DNA from: Thiodiazotropha sp040507035
Lineage (GTDB): Bacteria > Pseudomonadota > Gammaproteobacteria > Chromatiales > Chromatiaceae
Direction: 5' to 3'
Assembly: GCA_040507035.1 (NCBI GenBank)
Contig: JBEVVR010000014.1
Span: 241,676 to 305,675, forward strand
Length of the DNA: 64,000 nt
Shown here: positions 26,142-35,899 of the stretch, one piece after another
Layout: each line of letters begins with the position of its first letter
Position numbering within the stretch: the first letter of the stretch is position 1
Program-made: the position numbers and the translations under genes
Notes under the pieces: generated by a model
Databases searched by the model: none
What the model was told of the DNA's origin: nothing
What the model saw: the letters and a program-made list of their open reading frames with translations, nothing else

Positions 26142-26834
26142 ATGTCAAGTGCAATAAACTTGCTGCTTGTCGAAGACGACGAAATGTTGGGCGATGGTAT
26201 TCAGTCGGTTTTGATGCGTCGCGGATTATCGATTGACTGGGTGCGTGACGGCCTTACCGCCATGCAGTCGTTGAAGACAACCCGTTACGACGTTCTACTG
26301 CTCGATTTGAATATTCCCTGGCTCTCCGGTCTGGAGGTCTTGGTACGGTTGCGTTCGCAAGGAAATCAGATACCGGTAATAGTATTGACGGCACGCTCAG
26401 AGGTAGTGGATCGGGTCCAGGCGCTGGACGGCGGTGCAGACGACTATGTGGTCAAGCCCTTCGATATCGAGGAATTGTGTGCACGTATTCGCGCGCTCCA
26501 TCGTCGGCACAGTGGTCAGGAAGAGGAGATTCTGCGCCATGGAGATTTGATTCTGGATCCATCCGCGCACACAGTAACCTTACAGAATAATGAAGTATCA
26601 CTGTCGGTGAAGGAGTTTGATATTCTCCAGAGCCTGATGGAGAACATGGGGCGGGTGATGTCGCGCCGAAAGCTTAGTGAGAAGGTGTATTGTCTAGACG
26701 ATGACGTCGAGAGCAATGCCATCGAGGTCCATATCCATCATCTGCGCAAAAAGCTGGGAGAACACCCGATACGTACCGTGAGAGGGGTGGGATACGTCAT
26801 AGAAAAACCAACAGCTGCATCAGCAAAACGCTAG
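26142..26834 (+). CDS. OmpR-family response regulator (QseB/PmrA-like)
   Basis: 230 aa. Receiver domain with the acidic pocket (VEDDE), phospho-acceptor Asp55 (LLLDLNIPWLSG), a switch Thr (VLTARS) and Lys105 (VVKPF). The winged-helix domain has the VSLSVKEFDILQSL, MSRRKLSEKVY and IRTVRGVGYVI landmarks. A GGGGGAT ribosome site precedes the ATG. The partner kinase follows 141 nt downstream. QseB/PmrA/TctD subfamily membership is suggested by the GDGIQSVLMRRG and EVHIHHLRKKLG signatures; the stimulus is unknown. Confidence 0.9.
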   Translation: MSSAINLLLVEDDEMLGDGIQSVLMRRGLSIDWVRDGLTAMQSLKTTRYDVLLLDLNIPWLSGLEVLVRLRSQGNQIPVIVLTARSEVVDRVQALDGGADDYVVKPFDIEELCARIRALHRRHSGQEEEILRHGDLILDPSAHTVTLQNNEVSLSVKEFDILQSLMENMGRVMSRRKLSEKVYCLDDDVESNAIEVHIHHLRKKLGEHPIRTVRGVGYVIEKPTAASAKR

Positions 26835-26975
26835 ATCATTGGAGCCCCGGGCCTCTTGCTGCCTGAATATGCATTATTTACGCATCTTTAGATCTCTAGC
26901 AGCGTAAAAAAAATATCAATAGATCATCTAGTGGCTTGCCTGTATCGAGCATCAAGCGTTTTGTAGGAGACACAG

Positions 26976-28331
26976 ATGGTTGTACGTTCCATAAGCCAGC
27001 GTTTGTTATTGATGCTGCTGATTTCCATATTGTTGTTATGGAGTACGATTCTCTATTTCACCTGGTGGCGAACCAGCAGTGACATCAATCGGGTCTACAA
27101 TGCAGAATTGGCATTGGTTGCCCAGCTCTTGGCCGTGGCTACCGAGCATGAATCGGAAGAGTTTGACCTGGATGAATATCAGACCGATTTGAGCGCTTCC
27201 GGCTATACTTTCCCTCTGCTATTTCAGGTCTGGTCCCGTGAAAACAGGTTGATGGTGCGCGGGCCGGAGGCACCTGATATCCCTTTGTCGAACTCTACCA
27301 GTGATGGCTATACAGACAACGAGATAGAGGGTGCCGGGTGGCGGGTTTATACCTTGAATCTGAAGGATAAGAGCTACCGTGTTCAGGTCGCCAGAAGCCA
27401 TATGACAAGCCGTCAGCTGGTCCAGGATTTTGTGCTGGATGTGATAAAGCCGTTGTTGATCGCCTTGCCACTGTCGGGAATTCTCTGGTTGGTTGTGCGT
27501 CAGGGCCTGCAGCCGCTGCGAGAGGTTACCCGCCTGATCAGTGAACGTGATTACAACCACCTCAATCCTGTCAAACCAAGCCAGGTTCCGGAAGAGATCG
27601 CCGGCATGGTCGAGGAGCTTAACGGTCTGTTGGCAAGATTGAAAGAGGCCATAGATCGAAATAGCCGGTTTACCGCCGATGTGGCGCACGAACTACGTAC
27701 CCCAATCGCCGGTATGCTGGTGCAGCTTCAGACGACTACGAATGGAGTTATGGATGCAGAGCGGAAGCGGAGTTTCGAGCTTGTCAAAAAAGGCCTGAAT
27801 CGATTGAGCCATGTGGTCAACCAATTGCTGGTATTGGCCTCTATTGAGCCGGATAAGATCCGCTTTGATTTTGCCGAGTTGGATCTTCAAGCGTTGGCAG
27901 AGGAGGTCTTGGCTGAGATCTCGCCACAGGCATTAAGCAAGGAGGTAGATATTTCACTGGAGTGCGGCGGCCCTGTCACCATGCAGGGCAATCGAGACCT
28001 GATTGGAATATTACTTGGTAACTTGGTGAGCAATGCCATCAAATTCACTCCCAACAAGAGTCGTGTCACGGTTAGACTTTCTCACGCAGAGGAGGGTGTA
28101 GCTCTATCTGTTGAGGACGAGGGCCCAGGGATTCCGGATGACAAGAAAAAATGGGTTTTCGAACGTCTCAATCGCTTGCCGGGAGAAAAAAGAGATATGG
28201 GTGTTGGTTTGGGATTGTCGATTGTTAAGGAGATCTGTGAACTTCATCAGGCTAGTATAATCCTCGACGACCCTGGCCAGAGAAGCGGGCTAATTGTGAA
28301 ACTGTTTATTCCTGTTTTAAGTAAAATTTAA
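26976..28331 (+). CDS. Sensor histidine kinase (QseC/TctE-like)
   Basis: 451 aa, ATG preceded by AGGAGA. First membrane helix about 8-28, periplasmic 2CSK_N-like domain about 33-150, second helix about 157-174, HAMP, phospho-acceptor His238 (ADVAHELRTPIAG), and the ATPase domain with NLVSNAIKFT (N-box), DEGPGIPDD (G1) and GVGLGLSIVKEIC (G2). It is the natural partner of the regulator gene directly upstream, followed by a good terminator. Confidence 0.9.
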   Translation: MVVRSISQRLLLMLLISILLLWSTILYFTWWRTSSDINRVYNAELALVAQLLAVATEHESEEFDLDEYQTDLSASGYTFPLLFQVWSRENRLMVRGPEAPDIPLSNSTSDGYTDNEIEGAGWRVYTLNLKDKSYRVQVARSHMTSRQLVQDFVLDVIKPLLIALPLSGILWLVVRQGLQPLREVTRLISERDYNHLNPVKPSQVPEEIAGMVEELNGLLARLKEAIDRNSRFTADVAHELRTPIAGMLVQLQTTTNGVMDAERKRSFELVKKGLNRLSHVVNQLLVLASIEPDKIRFDFAELDLQALAEEVLAEISPQALSKEVDISLECGGPVTMQGNRDLIGILLGNLVSNAIKFTPNKSRVTVRLSHAEEGVALSVEDEGPGIPDDKKKWVFERLNRLPGEKRDMGVGLGLSIVKEICELHQASIILDDPGQRSGLIVKLFIPVLSKI

Positions 28332-28447
28332 GCTAAGCTTGCTAGATTTGCAGATAACCAAATCTCTGACGGCTCAGGCACATGATTGGCTGAGTCAAGT
28401 ATCACGATGTTCTGATATATGGTAATCGATTGGTAAGTTTACCCTTG

Positions 28448-28481
28448 CCCGCGTGTTCTCCCCACATGCGGGTTCTTTTTT
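28448..28481 (+). terminator. Rho-independent terminator after the histidine kinase
   Basis: 9-bp stem with one G-T pair (CCCGCGTGT/ACATGCGGG), 7-nt loop, followed by TTCTTTTTT. It stands between convergent genes and ends the kinase transcript. Confidence 0.85.
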
Positions 28482-28483
28482 GC

Positions 28484-29413
28484 CTAATAGGCCGAATTTG
28501 TCAGTGTTTTGTACTCCTGTTTTAGGCGCCTTGCATATTCCAGGTCCTTATCAGTGACCTTGGCGAGTCCCGTTGCCTTGAACAGGGAAAGTAGGTTGAT
28601 GGTTCTTGGGTATTCGCTAAGCCTGGCCACCATCTCATCGACGCGATCTGTGAAATCCGATGGTACGTGCTTATTGATGCCGATCATTATCGGGACTATG
28701 GGTTGTGAATTAATCAAGGGTTCAAGTTCATGGGAGATCTGGGGATTTAACTCACTGGTGAGGCTAAAGGAGGTATCAGTGACCAGAGCTGCATCTACCT
28801 TGTTGAAGAACAGGTCAATGATGGCAGTATTGACATCCTTTACAGCTACTTTCTCAGAGAAAAAGTCTTTGTAACTTGGAAGTTTCTGCTTCATTAAAGA
28901 GACATCGAGAAATATAAGTCCCAGATCCAATCCTATAGGGTAGGCGAGTCGTTTTTGTCGCAACTGTGCAAGATTGGTGACCTCATCAGCGCGCCGAGTC
29001 AAGAGTATGATTTTGTGCATTATACTAGGCCCAATGAGGACCGAGTATCGATGGTTTGAATTCATCAAATGATCGATTTCGAGATAGTCCAGTGCATTTG
29101 ATATCACAGCATCGAGGTGATGATGCTGTATTTTTCTAGCCGCATCCTTTGTTGAGTCAATATCAATGAATTGACTTTTTTTGCCTATGTTATTCATAAA
29201 ATCAAGGAAGATCATCTCTGTGGCGATACGGGTGTCGAGGTTGCTTGTAGAGAACATCAAGCGCGACATTATGCCGATATATGCGGTATCCCGGTTATAT
29301 GGGTCAGATGCTACAGCCATATGGTTATGCAAGGGAGTCAGGAGTAATCCGAGTGCTAAAAAAAACTGTATTAAAGCCTTACTAAACGATTTATGAGTTG
29401 TTGATATACTCAT
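28484..29413 (-). CDS. PhnD-like periplasmic binding protein 3
   Basis: 309 aa with a signal peptide (FFLALGLLLTPLHNHMAVAS). Shares with its two paralogues in this operon the pattern YPIGLDLGLIFLDVSLM, then DVNTAIIDLFFNKVDAALVTD, typical of PhnD/SsuA-like type 2 binding proteins. The gene starts inside the end of the preceding paralogue (4-nt overlap). No ABC permease or ATPase is encoded nearby. Last gene of the operon that includes a GGDEF-EAL protein; probably a ligand-presenting sensor component. Confidence 0.75.
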   Translation of the reverse strand: MSISTTHKSFSKALIQFFLALGLLLTPLHNHMAVASDPYNRDTAYIGIMSRLMFSTSNLDTRIATEMIFLDFMNNIGKKSQFIDIDSTKDAARKIQHHHLDAVISNALDYLEIDHLMNSNHRYSVLIGPSIMHKIILLTRRADEVTNLAQLRQKRLAYPIGLDLGLIFLDVSLMKQKLPSYKDFFSEKVAVKDVNTAIIDLFFNKVDAALVTDTSFSLTSELNPQISHELEPLINSQPIVPIMIGINKHVPSDFTDRVDEMVARLSEYPRTINLLSLFKATGLAKVTDKDLEYARRLKQEYKTLTNSAY

Positions 29414-30315
29414 CTGTTATACGCCTGGACCTCATTTAAGCTGCTATATTCGATGAGCAAACGGCGGCTTTCCTGTAGCTGGTCCTTATATAGCTTGACA
29501 ATTTTTTCAGCACGAAACAGAGTCAGCAATTTTTTAATTTGAGGAACTTCGTGTGCTTTAACAATATGATGCTCTACGTCTTTGAGTATTGATGTCGAAA
29601 TGTTTTTGTTCAGAGCAATAACCTGTGGAACCATCTCTCCCGAGGTTAGCAATATATCGAGTTTTTTGCTTACCTGTTCGTTTAATTGTCCTGCATTATC
29701 AAGTGCAATATCTGTAACTAAGGCGCAATCTGATTTACCAAAAAAGAGATCGATTATGGCTGAATTGATGTCGTCTGTCTCATTGATATGCGAGAAGTAT
29801 TTTTCTGTTTTTGGCAGGTTTCTCTTCATCAGTTCGAGATCGAGATAATATCTTCCAAGTAAATGTCCGCTGGGGATGGATATAGACAACCCCTTTAATT
29901 GATTGAGAGATGTAATTCCATACTCTTTGCGAGTAAGAAGGAGGGTTTTTTCAAATTTATCCGGACGCAAGGACAGGGCATAAATGTAGTCTGGACTTAA
30001 TAAGTTTTCCATCGCGAAATAGTCGAATATATTGACAAATACGGCATCTATATGATTTTCAGATACATCAGTTTTTAATGCTTCCACATCCTTGTATAGA
30101 TTTATATCTGCCTCCATGTCCATCAGACCAAAAATTTTCTTGATGATCATATTGGTAGCAATTGTCGTGTCCGTTACGTTGGCAGAGATCAGGATTTTTT
30201 CCATACGCCCAAAGTAACCGATATTGGGAATCTCTCCCTGGTAACGATCTGGCAGATCAGAGGAGTTTGCAGATATTGTGCTCAATAGCAGAAAAAGTGT
30301 AAGTAGTCGGCGCAT
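29410..30315 (-). CDS. PhnD-like periplasmic binding protein 2
   Basis: 301 aa, signal peptide LLTLFLLLSTISANSS. The binding-protein core includes SIPSGHLLGRYYLDLELM and DINSAIIDLFFGKSDCALVTD. Closest to the operon's other two paralogues by these shared segments, so they look like tandem duplicates that diverged. It lies 80 nt after the GGDEF-EAL gene and overlaps the next paralogue by 4 nt. Strikingly AT-rich. Ligand unknown; phosphonate, phosphite or an organic acid are possible for the family. Confidence 0.75.
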   Translation of the reverse strand: MRRLLTLFLLLSTISANSSDLPDRYQGEIPNIGYFGRMEKILISANVTDTTIATNMIIKKIFGLMDMEADINLYKDVEALKTDVSENHIDAVFVNIFDYFAMENLLSPDYIYALSLRPDKFEKTLLLTRKEYGITSLNQLKGLSISIPSGHLLGRYYLDLELMKRNLPKTEKYFSHINETDDINSAIIDLFFGKSDCALVTDIALDNAGQLNEQVSKKLDILLTSGEMVPQVIALNKNISTSILKDVEHHIVKAHEVPQIKKLLTLFRAEKIVKLYKDQLQESRRLLIEYSSLNEVQAYNR

Positions 30316-30395
30316 AAAATTAGAAAATTTGTGGCGTATTGGGGTGTGATGTTTTTAAAATGAAACTCCTTACTGCTGTCGTGTTATTAATAAAT

Positions 30396-32840
30396 TTATT
30401 TACTACCATTTTTATTGCGACTGGTATCCAGTAAGGTAACATTGGTTCGATTGAGAAGAGTCTCAAATTCAATCGCACTCATAGGTTTGTGGAAGTAATA
30501 ACCCTGAACCAGATTGCAGTTATGGGACCTGAGCCATTCAACCTGCGCCAGGTTTTCAACTCCCTCACCAATTGTCAGTATCTCGAGGTCGTGAGCCAAC
30601 GAAATGATAGAGTTTGACACTGCAACTGTTTTACGGTCGTGAGGTATTCTATTGATAAAAGATTTATCAATTTTGATGACGTCTATTGGTAGTTCTGTAA
30701 GGTAGCTGAGTGACGAAAAACCTGTTCCGAAATCGTCTACCGCCAGACCAAAACCTATTCTTTTCAACTGGTTTAGAACCGGAAGATTCTTACCCTCTTC
30801 GCTTACCAGGACATGCTCTGTGAATTCAAGCTGTATATGGTGTGGTGAAATGTCATGCTCGATGAGTGTGCTGTTCAAGTGCTCTGCAAAATGACTATCA
30901 AGGAGTTCACTCCCCGAAACATTGATGGATACGGTTATATCAAAATCCCATGCTTTTAGTTGTTTGCAGACATTGTCAAAAACCCATCTTCCTATGTCGC
31001 TAATTAAACCTGCCTGTTCTGCAATCGGGATAAACTTCCCTGGAGGTACCAGCCCACGTTCCGGGTGCTTCCAGCGCAGTAGAGCCTCACAGTGATGGAT
31101 TTCACGATTTTCCGAGTTCACGAATGGCTGATAGACCAGGTAGAGGTCATTTGAAGCAATCGCTCGTCTTAACGAGCTTTCTATATCAAGGAAATCGCGA
31201 ATATCATGGTGCATCTCCTCGGAAAAGAAACGGTATGCGTTCTTGCCGCCTTTCTTCGCTGCATACATGGATGTATCTGCATTCTTGATCAGCTCTTTCA
31301 CATTGAGTCCGTCATCCGGATAGACAACTACGCCTATACTGGCACTGACACGCAATTCTCGATCATTACAATAGAAGGGGGCCTGGAATCGTTTCAAGAT
31401 AGAAGCAGCAATCTGACTGATTGGTTTCTTGTCCTTTACTCCTTTGATGATTGCGGTGAATTCATCACCACCCAGGCGGCATACAATGTCGTCGCTGCGA
31501 AGAGCATCCTTAATTCGCCAACCTGCTTCACTCAATACGATATCGCCGACTTCGTGACCAAGCGAGTCGTTAATGATCTTAAAGTTATCCAGGTCCAGAA
31601 ATATGACGGCTAGGCCACTACCAAAAGCCTCCGATTCGTCGACAGCTTCTGATAAGCGGTCCATAAAATAGCGGCGATTAGGTAATTTCGTTAGTTTGTC
31701 AATGTAGGCTAAAACTTCTAACTCATGTTCCAATTGTTTACGTCGGGTGATGTCAGAGAGTATGACAAAATAACCACCGTTATCGACTTCATCGATATCA
31801 AAGCGCTCAATGCGCATGGTCATATGAGTCAGTTCATGATTAGTTGTATTAACTGTTATATCAGTAGACCAGTCGTGCAACTCTACGTTGGAGAACTCGG
31901 TTGTAATTTCTTTTTGCTTATTTCTTCCTACTCTAAGATGGCTTAGGAAAGTAAAGAGTGACATGCCATCAAAGTAGTCGTCAGTCTGATTGATGATATT
32001 TTTCAGCGCAGCATTCACGAAAATTATTTTGTCGTTATCGTCAAATATGGCTATCGCATCGTTGGTGTCTTCGACCAGGCGTGCAAGGCGACGCACCTCT
32101 TTTGTGTTGCTATCGAGGCTTGTAGCCATACTGTTGAGAGTGTTGGCAAGCACGCTGATTTCACCAATTGCATCGGTGGGTGCTCGTGCAGTTAGTTCAC
32201 CTTTGGCCAATCTACTGGCTGTTTCCCTTAGTTTGCTCAGTTGCTGTCCTAATCTTAATGAGCTTCCATGAAGCAGAAGCAGGGTTATGAACAAGAGGAG
32301 GAAGCTAAAGATCATTACATTAGTAAAATAGCTGGCCTTCAAGGCTTTATATTCTGTGCCAGACAGTCCGATTGAGAAGATGCCCCAATTTAGGCCACTG
32401 ATATTGACCGGTTTGGTAAAGATAAATTCATTCGCGTTAGGGTCGTCCTTTGTGTTTGTGACATGTTCAATAGTGTAAGGGGTGATTGTCTTGAAAAGTG
32501 ATGAATCAAAAGGTTGGGCTAACTTTTCAACATCCCATTTATCGCCCGTCAGATTTATTTTGGTACCGTCCGTTGAGGTAAAAGACACGAAAGAGACTTC
32601 AGGAGACTGACTCAGTACCTTTCTGACATAGGAGATAACAAAACTGTAGTCTTCGGTATACAGTGCTTCACTGCAAGCGGCTATGGTTGAATGAGCGAAG
32701 GTATCCCCTTGTATGGCAATCATTCTTATTAATTTATTGTTGTAGAGAGGCAACAGGATTACTGAAAATAGTAGATTGGCCCCCAGGAGTATCAAGGCGA
32801 TTCTTTTGAATAGGTGCTTGAAAATGGTGGTCTGTTTCAT
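30396..32840 (-). CDS. Transmembrane HAMP-PAS-GGDEF-EAL c-di-GMP protein
   Basis: 814 aa. Membrane helix about 12-32, periplasmic double-helical or Cache-like segment about 33-165, second helix about 170-192, HAMP about 195-245, PAS about 255-365 (GGYFVILSDITRRK), GGDEF about 375-530 with intact GGDEF (CRLGGDEF), and EAL about 545-795 with intact EAL (HCEALLRWKHP) and DDFGTGFSS. Both activities are possible. The start overlaps the upstream PhnD-like gene by 4 nt, and two more PhnD-like genes follow, so the periplasmic domain probably interacts with one or more of those binding proteins. Confidence 0.9.
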   Translation of the reverse strand: MKQTTIFKHLFKRIALILLGANLLFSVILLPLYNNKLIRMIAIQGDTFAHSTIAACSEALYTEDYSFVISYVRKVLSQSPEVSFVSFTSTDGTKINLTGDKWDVEKLAQPFDSSLFKTITPYTIEHVTNTKDDPNANEFIFTKPVNISGLNWGIFSIGLSGTEYKALKASYFTNVMIFSFLLLFITLLLLHGSSLRLGQQLSKLRETASRLAKGELTARAPTDAIGEISVLANTLNSMATSLDSNTKEVRRLARLVEDTNDAIAIFDDNDKIIFVNAALKNIINQTDDYFDGMSLFTFLSHLRVGRNKQKEITTEFSNVELHDWSTDITVNTTNHELTHMTMRIERFDIDEVDNGGYFVILSDITRRKQLEHELEVLAYIDKLTKLPNRRYFMDRLSEAVDESEAFGSGLAVIFLDLDNFKIINDSLGHEVGDIVLSEAGWRIKDALRSDDIVCRLGGDEFTAIIKGVKDKKPISQIAASILKRFQAPFYCNDRELRVSASIGVVVYPDDGLNVKELIKNADTSMYAAKKGGKNAYRFFSEEMHHDIRDFLDIESSLRRAIASNDLYLVYQPFVNSENREIHHCEALLRWKHPERGLVPPGKFIPIAEQAGLISDIGRWVFDNVCKQLKAWDFDITVSINVSGSELLDSHFAEHLNSTLIEHDISPHHIQLEFTEHVLVSEEGKNLPVLNQLKRIGFGLAVDDFGTGFSSLSYLTELPIDVIKIDKSFINRIPHDRKTVAVSNSIISLAHDLEILTIGEGVENLAQVEWLRSHNCNLVQGYYFHKPMSAIEFETLLNRTNVTLLDTSRNKNGSK

Positions 32841-33739
32841 TTTGCTGACAACTCTCTCTTCAATTGCACATAAACATTGTTGAGTTTGCTCATTGCGCGA
32901 ATGTCGTCAGCAGTTACTTTTCTAATACCTTCGAAGCGAAAGTTCCTCTTCAAAAAATGCATACGGGGGTATTCGTTAAGCATGTCCGCAAAGGGTAGAA
33001 ATTTATCCACCAAATGCGCAGGAAAATCTTTGCGCAAGGAGACTACCAGGTGGATAAGTGGTTGTGATTTTGTGATAGTCTGCAGAGTCTGGGGAATTTG
33101 ACGATTCAGCTCGCTTGCAATATCGTAGGTAAATTCTGTTACCAGAGCAGCATCGACTTTACCAAAGAAAAGATTGATTATGGCTGCATTGGTCTCGTCT
33201 GTATAACGTATTTCTGAAAAACTCTCGGACGCAACCGGCATGCCGGAGCGCATTAATTCGACATCGAGAAACCGCTCGCCAACCAGATGCCCCGAAGGGA
33301 TGATGAGTTTTTTATTGCGCAATGCCTGTAAGTTGTCAATACTGTTGTCGCGCCTAGTTAGAAGTATGTATTTTGTTTTAGCAGAGGGCCCATGTTGTAC
33401 TGCATAGGTGTACTCCTTATTGAGATAAGCGCTATTTTCAAGGTAATGGATCGGATTCATGAAAACAGCATCGAGATTGCCGGTTGCGAGTTGCTTCGAT
33501 AGTGCCTGGTCAGAATCATAAACTTTGATCTTGAGCTTTACATCATCATCCTTGAAAATCTCAGTGAATAGTAATCCAATGAGAATCTCCAAGTCGGTAA
33601 TACGCATGTCGTAGAGGGATTCTGCACTCCCGCCGACACGCAAAGTGTACGTATCATCAGCAGATGCTGAGACCGCTGTTAATAAAATCAATCCGATGAT
33701 CCAGGCCAATCCTTGGTGATGGCAATGTTTGCTGTTCAC
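32837..33739 (-). CDS. PhnD-like periplasmic binding protein 1
   Basis: 300 aa with a signal peptide (GLILLTAVSASA). Core motifs IIPSGHLVGERFLDVELM and ETNAAIINLFFGKVDAALVTE align with the two downstream paralogues. The gene starts 22 nt after the TolC-like gene and overlaps the GGDEF-EAL gene by 4 nt, which is the tightest coupling in the operon and points to this paralogue as the direct partner of the cyclase/phosphodiesterase. No transporter genes accompany it. Confidence 0.78.
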   Translation of the reverse strand: MNSKHCHHQGLAWIIGLILLTAVSASADDTYTLRVGGSAESLYDMRITDLEILIGLLFTEIFKDDDVKLKIKVYDSDQALSKQLATGNLDAVFMNPIHYLENSAYLNKEYTYAVQHGPSAKTKYILLTRRDNSIDNLQALRNKKLIIPSGHLVGERFLDVELMRSGMPVASESFSEIRYTDETNAAIINLFFGKVDAALVTEFTYDIASELNRQIPQTLQTITKSQPLIHLVVSLRKDFPAHLVDKFLPFADMLNEYPRMHFLKRNFRFEGIRKVTADDIRAMSKLNNVYVQLKRELSAK

Positions 33740-33761
33740 TACATCAGGTTGGTTGTGCTAC

Positions 33762-35192
33762 TTAATCTATGGCCTGGTTTCCCAAGAGGTAGGCAATCTG
33801 GGCCAGGTGGAGTGCCTGGTCATGAGATGCGCGGGCAAGATTGGCGCGTACCATGGCATCCATAAGGTTTGCCTTGATGACCTGTTCGGTCTCCACCGCG
33901 CCAGTCTGGTAGGCACGATTACTAAGGTCGAGGTTTTGCTCGGAGGTATCGACTGCTTGCCGGGTTATCCGTACCTGCTTACGTGCGGCGCCGGCCTGTA
34001 TGAAGAGGTACTTGATCTGGGTGGCTGTACTTTCACTGAGGAGTAATTTCTGCTGCCCTGTTTTAACTTGCCCGGCCTTTGCCGCTGCGACGCGGTTTTT
34101 GGTGAGTCCGCCATCAAACAGCTTCAGTTCCATACCGATGGCAAGTTGCCAAGAGCTCTTGTTTTCATCCACACTGAGTCCACCTTCCAGATCGTTTTCG
34201 AACCTCTTTACTGATGCCAACAGGCCGATGATCGGGTAGTGATCGCTCTTGGCCTCATCGATTTTCGCGCCATAGGCCTCTACAGCCAGCGACAGCTGTT
34301 GGATTTGAGGATTGAACTTCAATGCCTGATCGACAAGCTTATCAAGTTCCAGATCTTTCCCCACAACCGGAAAATCGCTTGTACCGAGTTGTATCTGCTG
34401 TTGCCAATCAAGACCCATGGTGAAGGCAAGGGCTGCAAGTGCGGCTTGATGTTTAGCCGCGAGCTCTTCGTAGGTTGCATGCGCCAGGGTGTGGGCGAGT
34501 TTGCTCTGCAAAAGATCGAGCTTGTTGACCCTGTGCGAACCGCCGTCGTAGAAGGCCTGGGTGATATCTCGCAATACCTCGAAAGAGATGGTGATATCCT
34601 CTGCAAGGGTCGTAAGCTGCTGGGTATAGAGGGCGGCGTAGTAGTAGCGTTTGACATCCTGCACGATCTGCAGGTTGCTACGATGGGCCTCTTTTGTTGC
34701 GATATCGACACCGAGCCTAGCCTGTTCGATGATGCTGGAACGCTTTCCCCCTGTATAGAGCGGATAGGTCATTTCAAGAGAGTAATGTGAGGTATCCCTA
34801 CCCAATAGCTCGACATCCAGACTCGATATATCCAATGGTGGCAGCATCCCGGGGGCAATATTGAGCTGTTGCGCAGGGAACTCGAAGATGGCAGTTTCAT
34901 CCTGACGGATGAAATTGGCATTCAGGCTGAGTGTCGGCCAGTAGGTGGAGCGTGCTTGTTGATACTGGGCCTCTGCTATAGCCACAGACTTTTCAGAAAT
35001 CGCTTTCAGCCGATTGTTTTCCAACGCCGTGGCAATAGCCTCGTCAAGGGTATAGGACTTTATATTGTTGGCCAGAACCGGATTGAGCGATGCGAGGATC
35101 AGGAATGAAAGTAGTAAAGTTGAAAGTGTGGTGATAAATACAACGATATCCTGGACAGGCTGAAGCGCCTCCCCTGCAAGGCGTTTGTTCAT
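33762..35192 (-). CDS. TolC-family outer membrane efflux protein
   Basis: About 476 aa (start ATG 35192; a GTG five codons earlier is possible). Signal segment LLLSFLILASLNPVLA, then two OEP repeats: the first begins YTLDEAIATALENN, the second around ELDKLVDQALKFNPQIQQL. Long amphipathic helices and beta segments (YSLEMTYPLYTGGK, WQLAIGMELKLFDGG) fit TolC trimers. Membrane-fusion or inner-membrane pump genes are absent. It heads the operon of PhnD-like and GGDEF-EAL genes, so its role may be export of a compound whose level is sensed, or a secretion adaptor. Confidence 0.85.
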   Translation of the reverse strand: MNKRLAGEALQPVQDIVVFITTLSTLLLSFLILASLNPVLANNIKSYTLDEAIATALENNRLKAISEKSVAIAEAQYQQARSTYWPTLSLNANFIRQDETAIFEFPAQQLNIAPGMLPPLDISSLDVELLGRDTSHYSLEMTYPLYTGGKRSSIIEQARLGVDIATKEAHRSNLQIVQDVKRYYYAALYTQQLTTLAEDITISFEVLRDITQAFYDGGSHRVNKLDLLQSKLAHTLAHATYEELAAKHQAALAALAFTMGLDWQQQIQLGTSDFPVVGKDLELDKLVDQALKFNPQIQQLSLAVEAYGAKIDEAKSDHYPIIGLLASVKRFENDLEGGLSVDENKSSWQLAIGMELKLFDGGLTKNRVAAAKAGQVKTGQQKLLLSESTATQIKYLFIQAGAARKQVRITRQAVDTSEQNLDLSNRAYQTGAVETEQVIKANLMDAMVRANLARASHDQALHLAQIAYLLGNQAID

Positions 35193-35372
35193 ATGTTTTC
35201 TCTGCACAATGCACGGGGCCCGTCCAAGAACGCACCATGCTGACCATTAACAGAGTCCTTCTTAGCTTGCCAACCAAGAGGCGTAGTGTTCCATTTACTA
35301 CATCTATACTAGACTAAATCCAGAATGAAATTGTAGCAAATAAGCTAATTCTCATAATTTTTATAGGGAAAA

Positions 35373-35876
35373 CTAAACTCCGCCACTGTGGATGGTCTCG
35401 TAGTAGAGTCTTTCCAGTTGGCTCTTATGCAGTGTCTCTTCGTTGGCAAGGTAGAGAAATAGATCCTTGACCGGGCCAGACTCAGTGCTCTTTGCCAAGG
35501 CATGGTACTGCTCCATGGCGGCATGCTCACGGCCAAGGGCGTATTGTAGTACGGCCTGATCGTCGGGTTTCTCGCCCAGGTTTGGGAGATGAATGCAGTC
35601 GGAAAAGCGTTTGTCGCTGGCAGGGGTCTCCACCATCGCCTGGATATGCTGTTCGATATCGGGACGGGATTTAAGTTCGTTGAAGAGATCGAAATGGCGC
35701 TGCTCCTCCTCGGCGAGCTCCTCCACCAGATAGCGGATCTGCTTGCTGACCTTGGGAATCAGGTCAGTGTAGAAGTCCCTGGCGGTACGTTCGAACTCGA
35801 TAGCTACCTCGAGGATCTCGCTCAGGCTCTTTTTTGATTGCAGCTTTTGGTAGCCGCTACCTTGTCCTTCTTTCAT
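35373..35876 (-). CDS. Rubrerythrin-like diiron (ferritin-like) protein
   Basis: 167 aa from ATG 35876; a TTG start seven codons earlier is less likely. Two helix pairs carry diiron ligand motifs: VAIEFERTARDFY and ELAEEEQRHFDLF in the first half, REHAAMEQYHAL and ANEETLHKSQLE in the second. There is no C-terminal rubredoxin domain. Such proteins usually reduce peroxide or sense oxygen. It follows the ferredoxin-flavoprotein fusion gene by about 23 nt, so it is probably the last gene of the Mbx-like operon and may protect or regulate the oxygen-sensitive complex. Confidence 0.8.
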   Translation of the reverse strand: MKEGQGSGYQKLQSKKSLSEILEVAIEFERTARDFYTDLIPKVSKQIRYLVEELAEEEQRHFDLFNELKSRPDIEQHIQAMVETPASDKRFSDCIHLPNLGEKPDDQAVLQYALGREHAAMEQYHALAKSTESGPVKDLFLYLANEETLHKSQLERLYYETIHSGGV

Positions 35877-35899
35877 ATCCAACCCCGGTATATTCAAAA

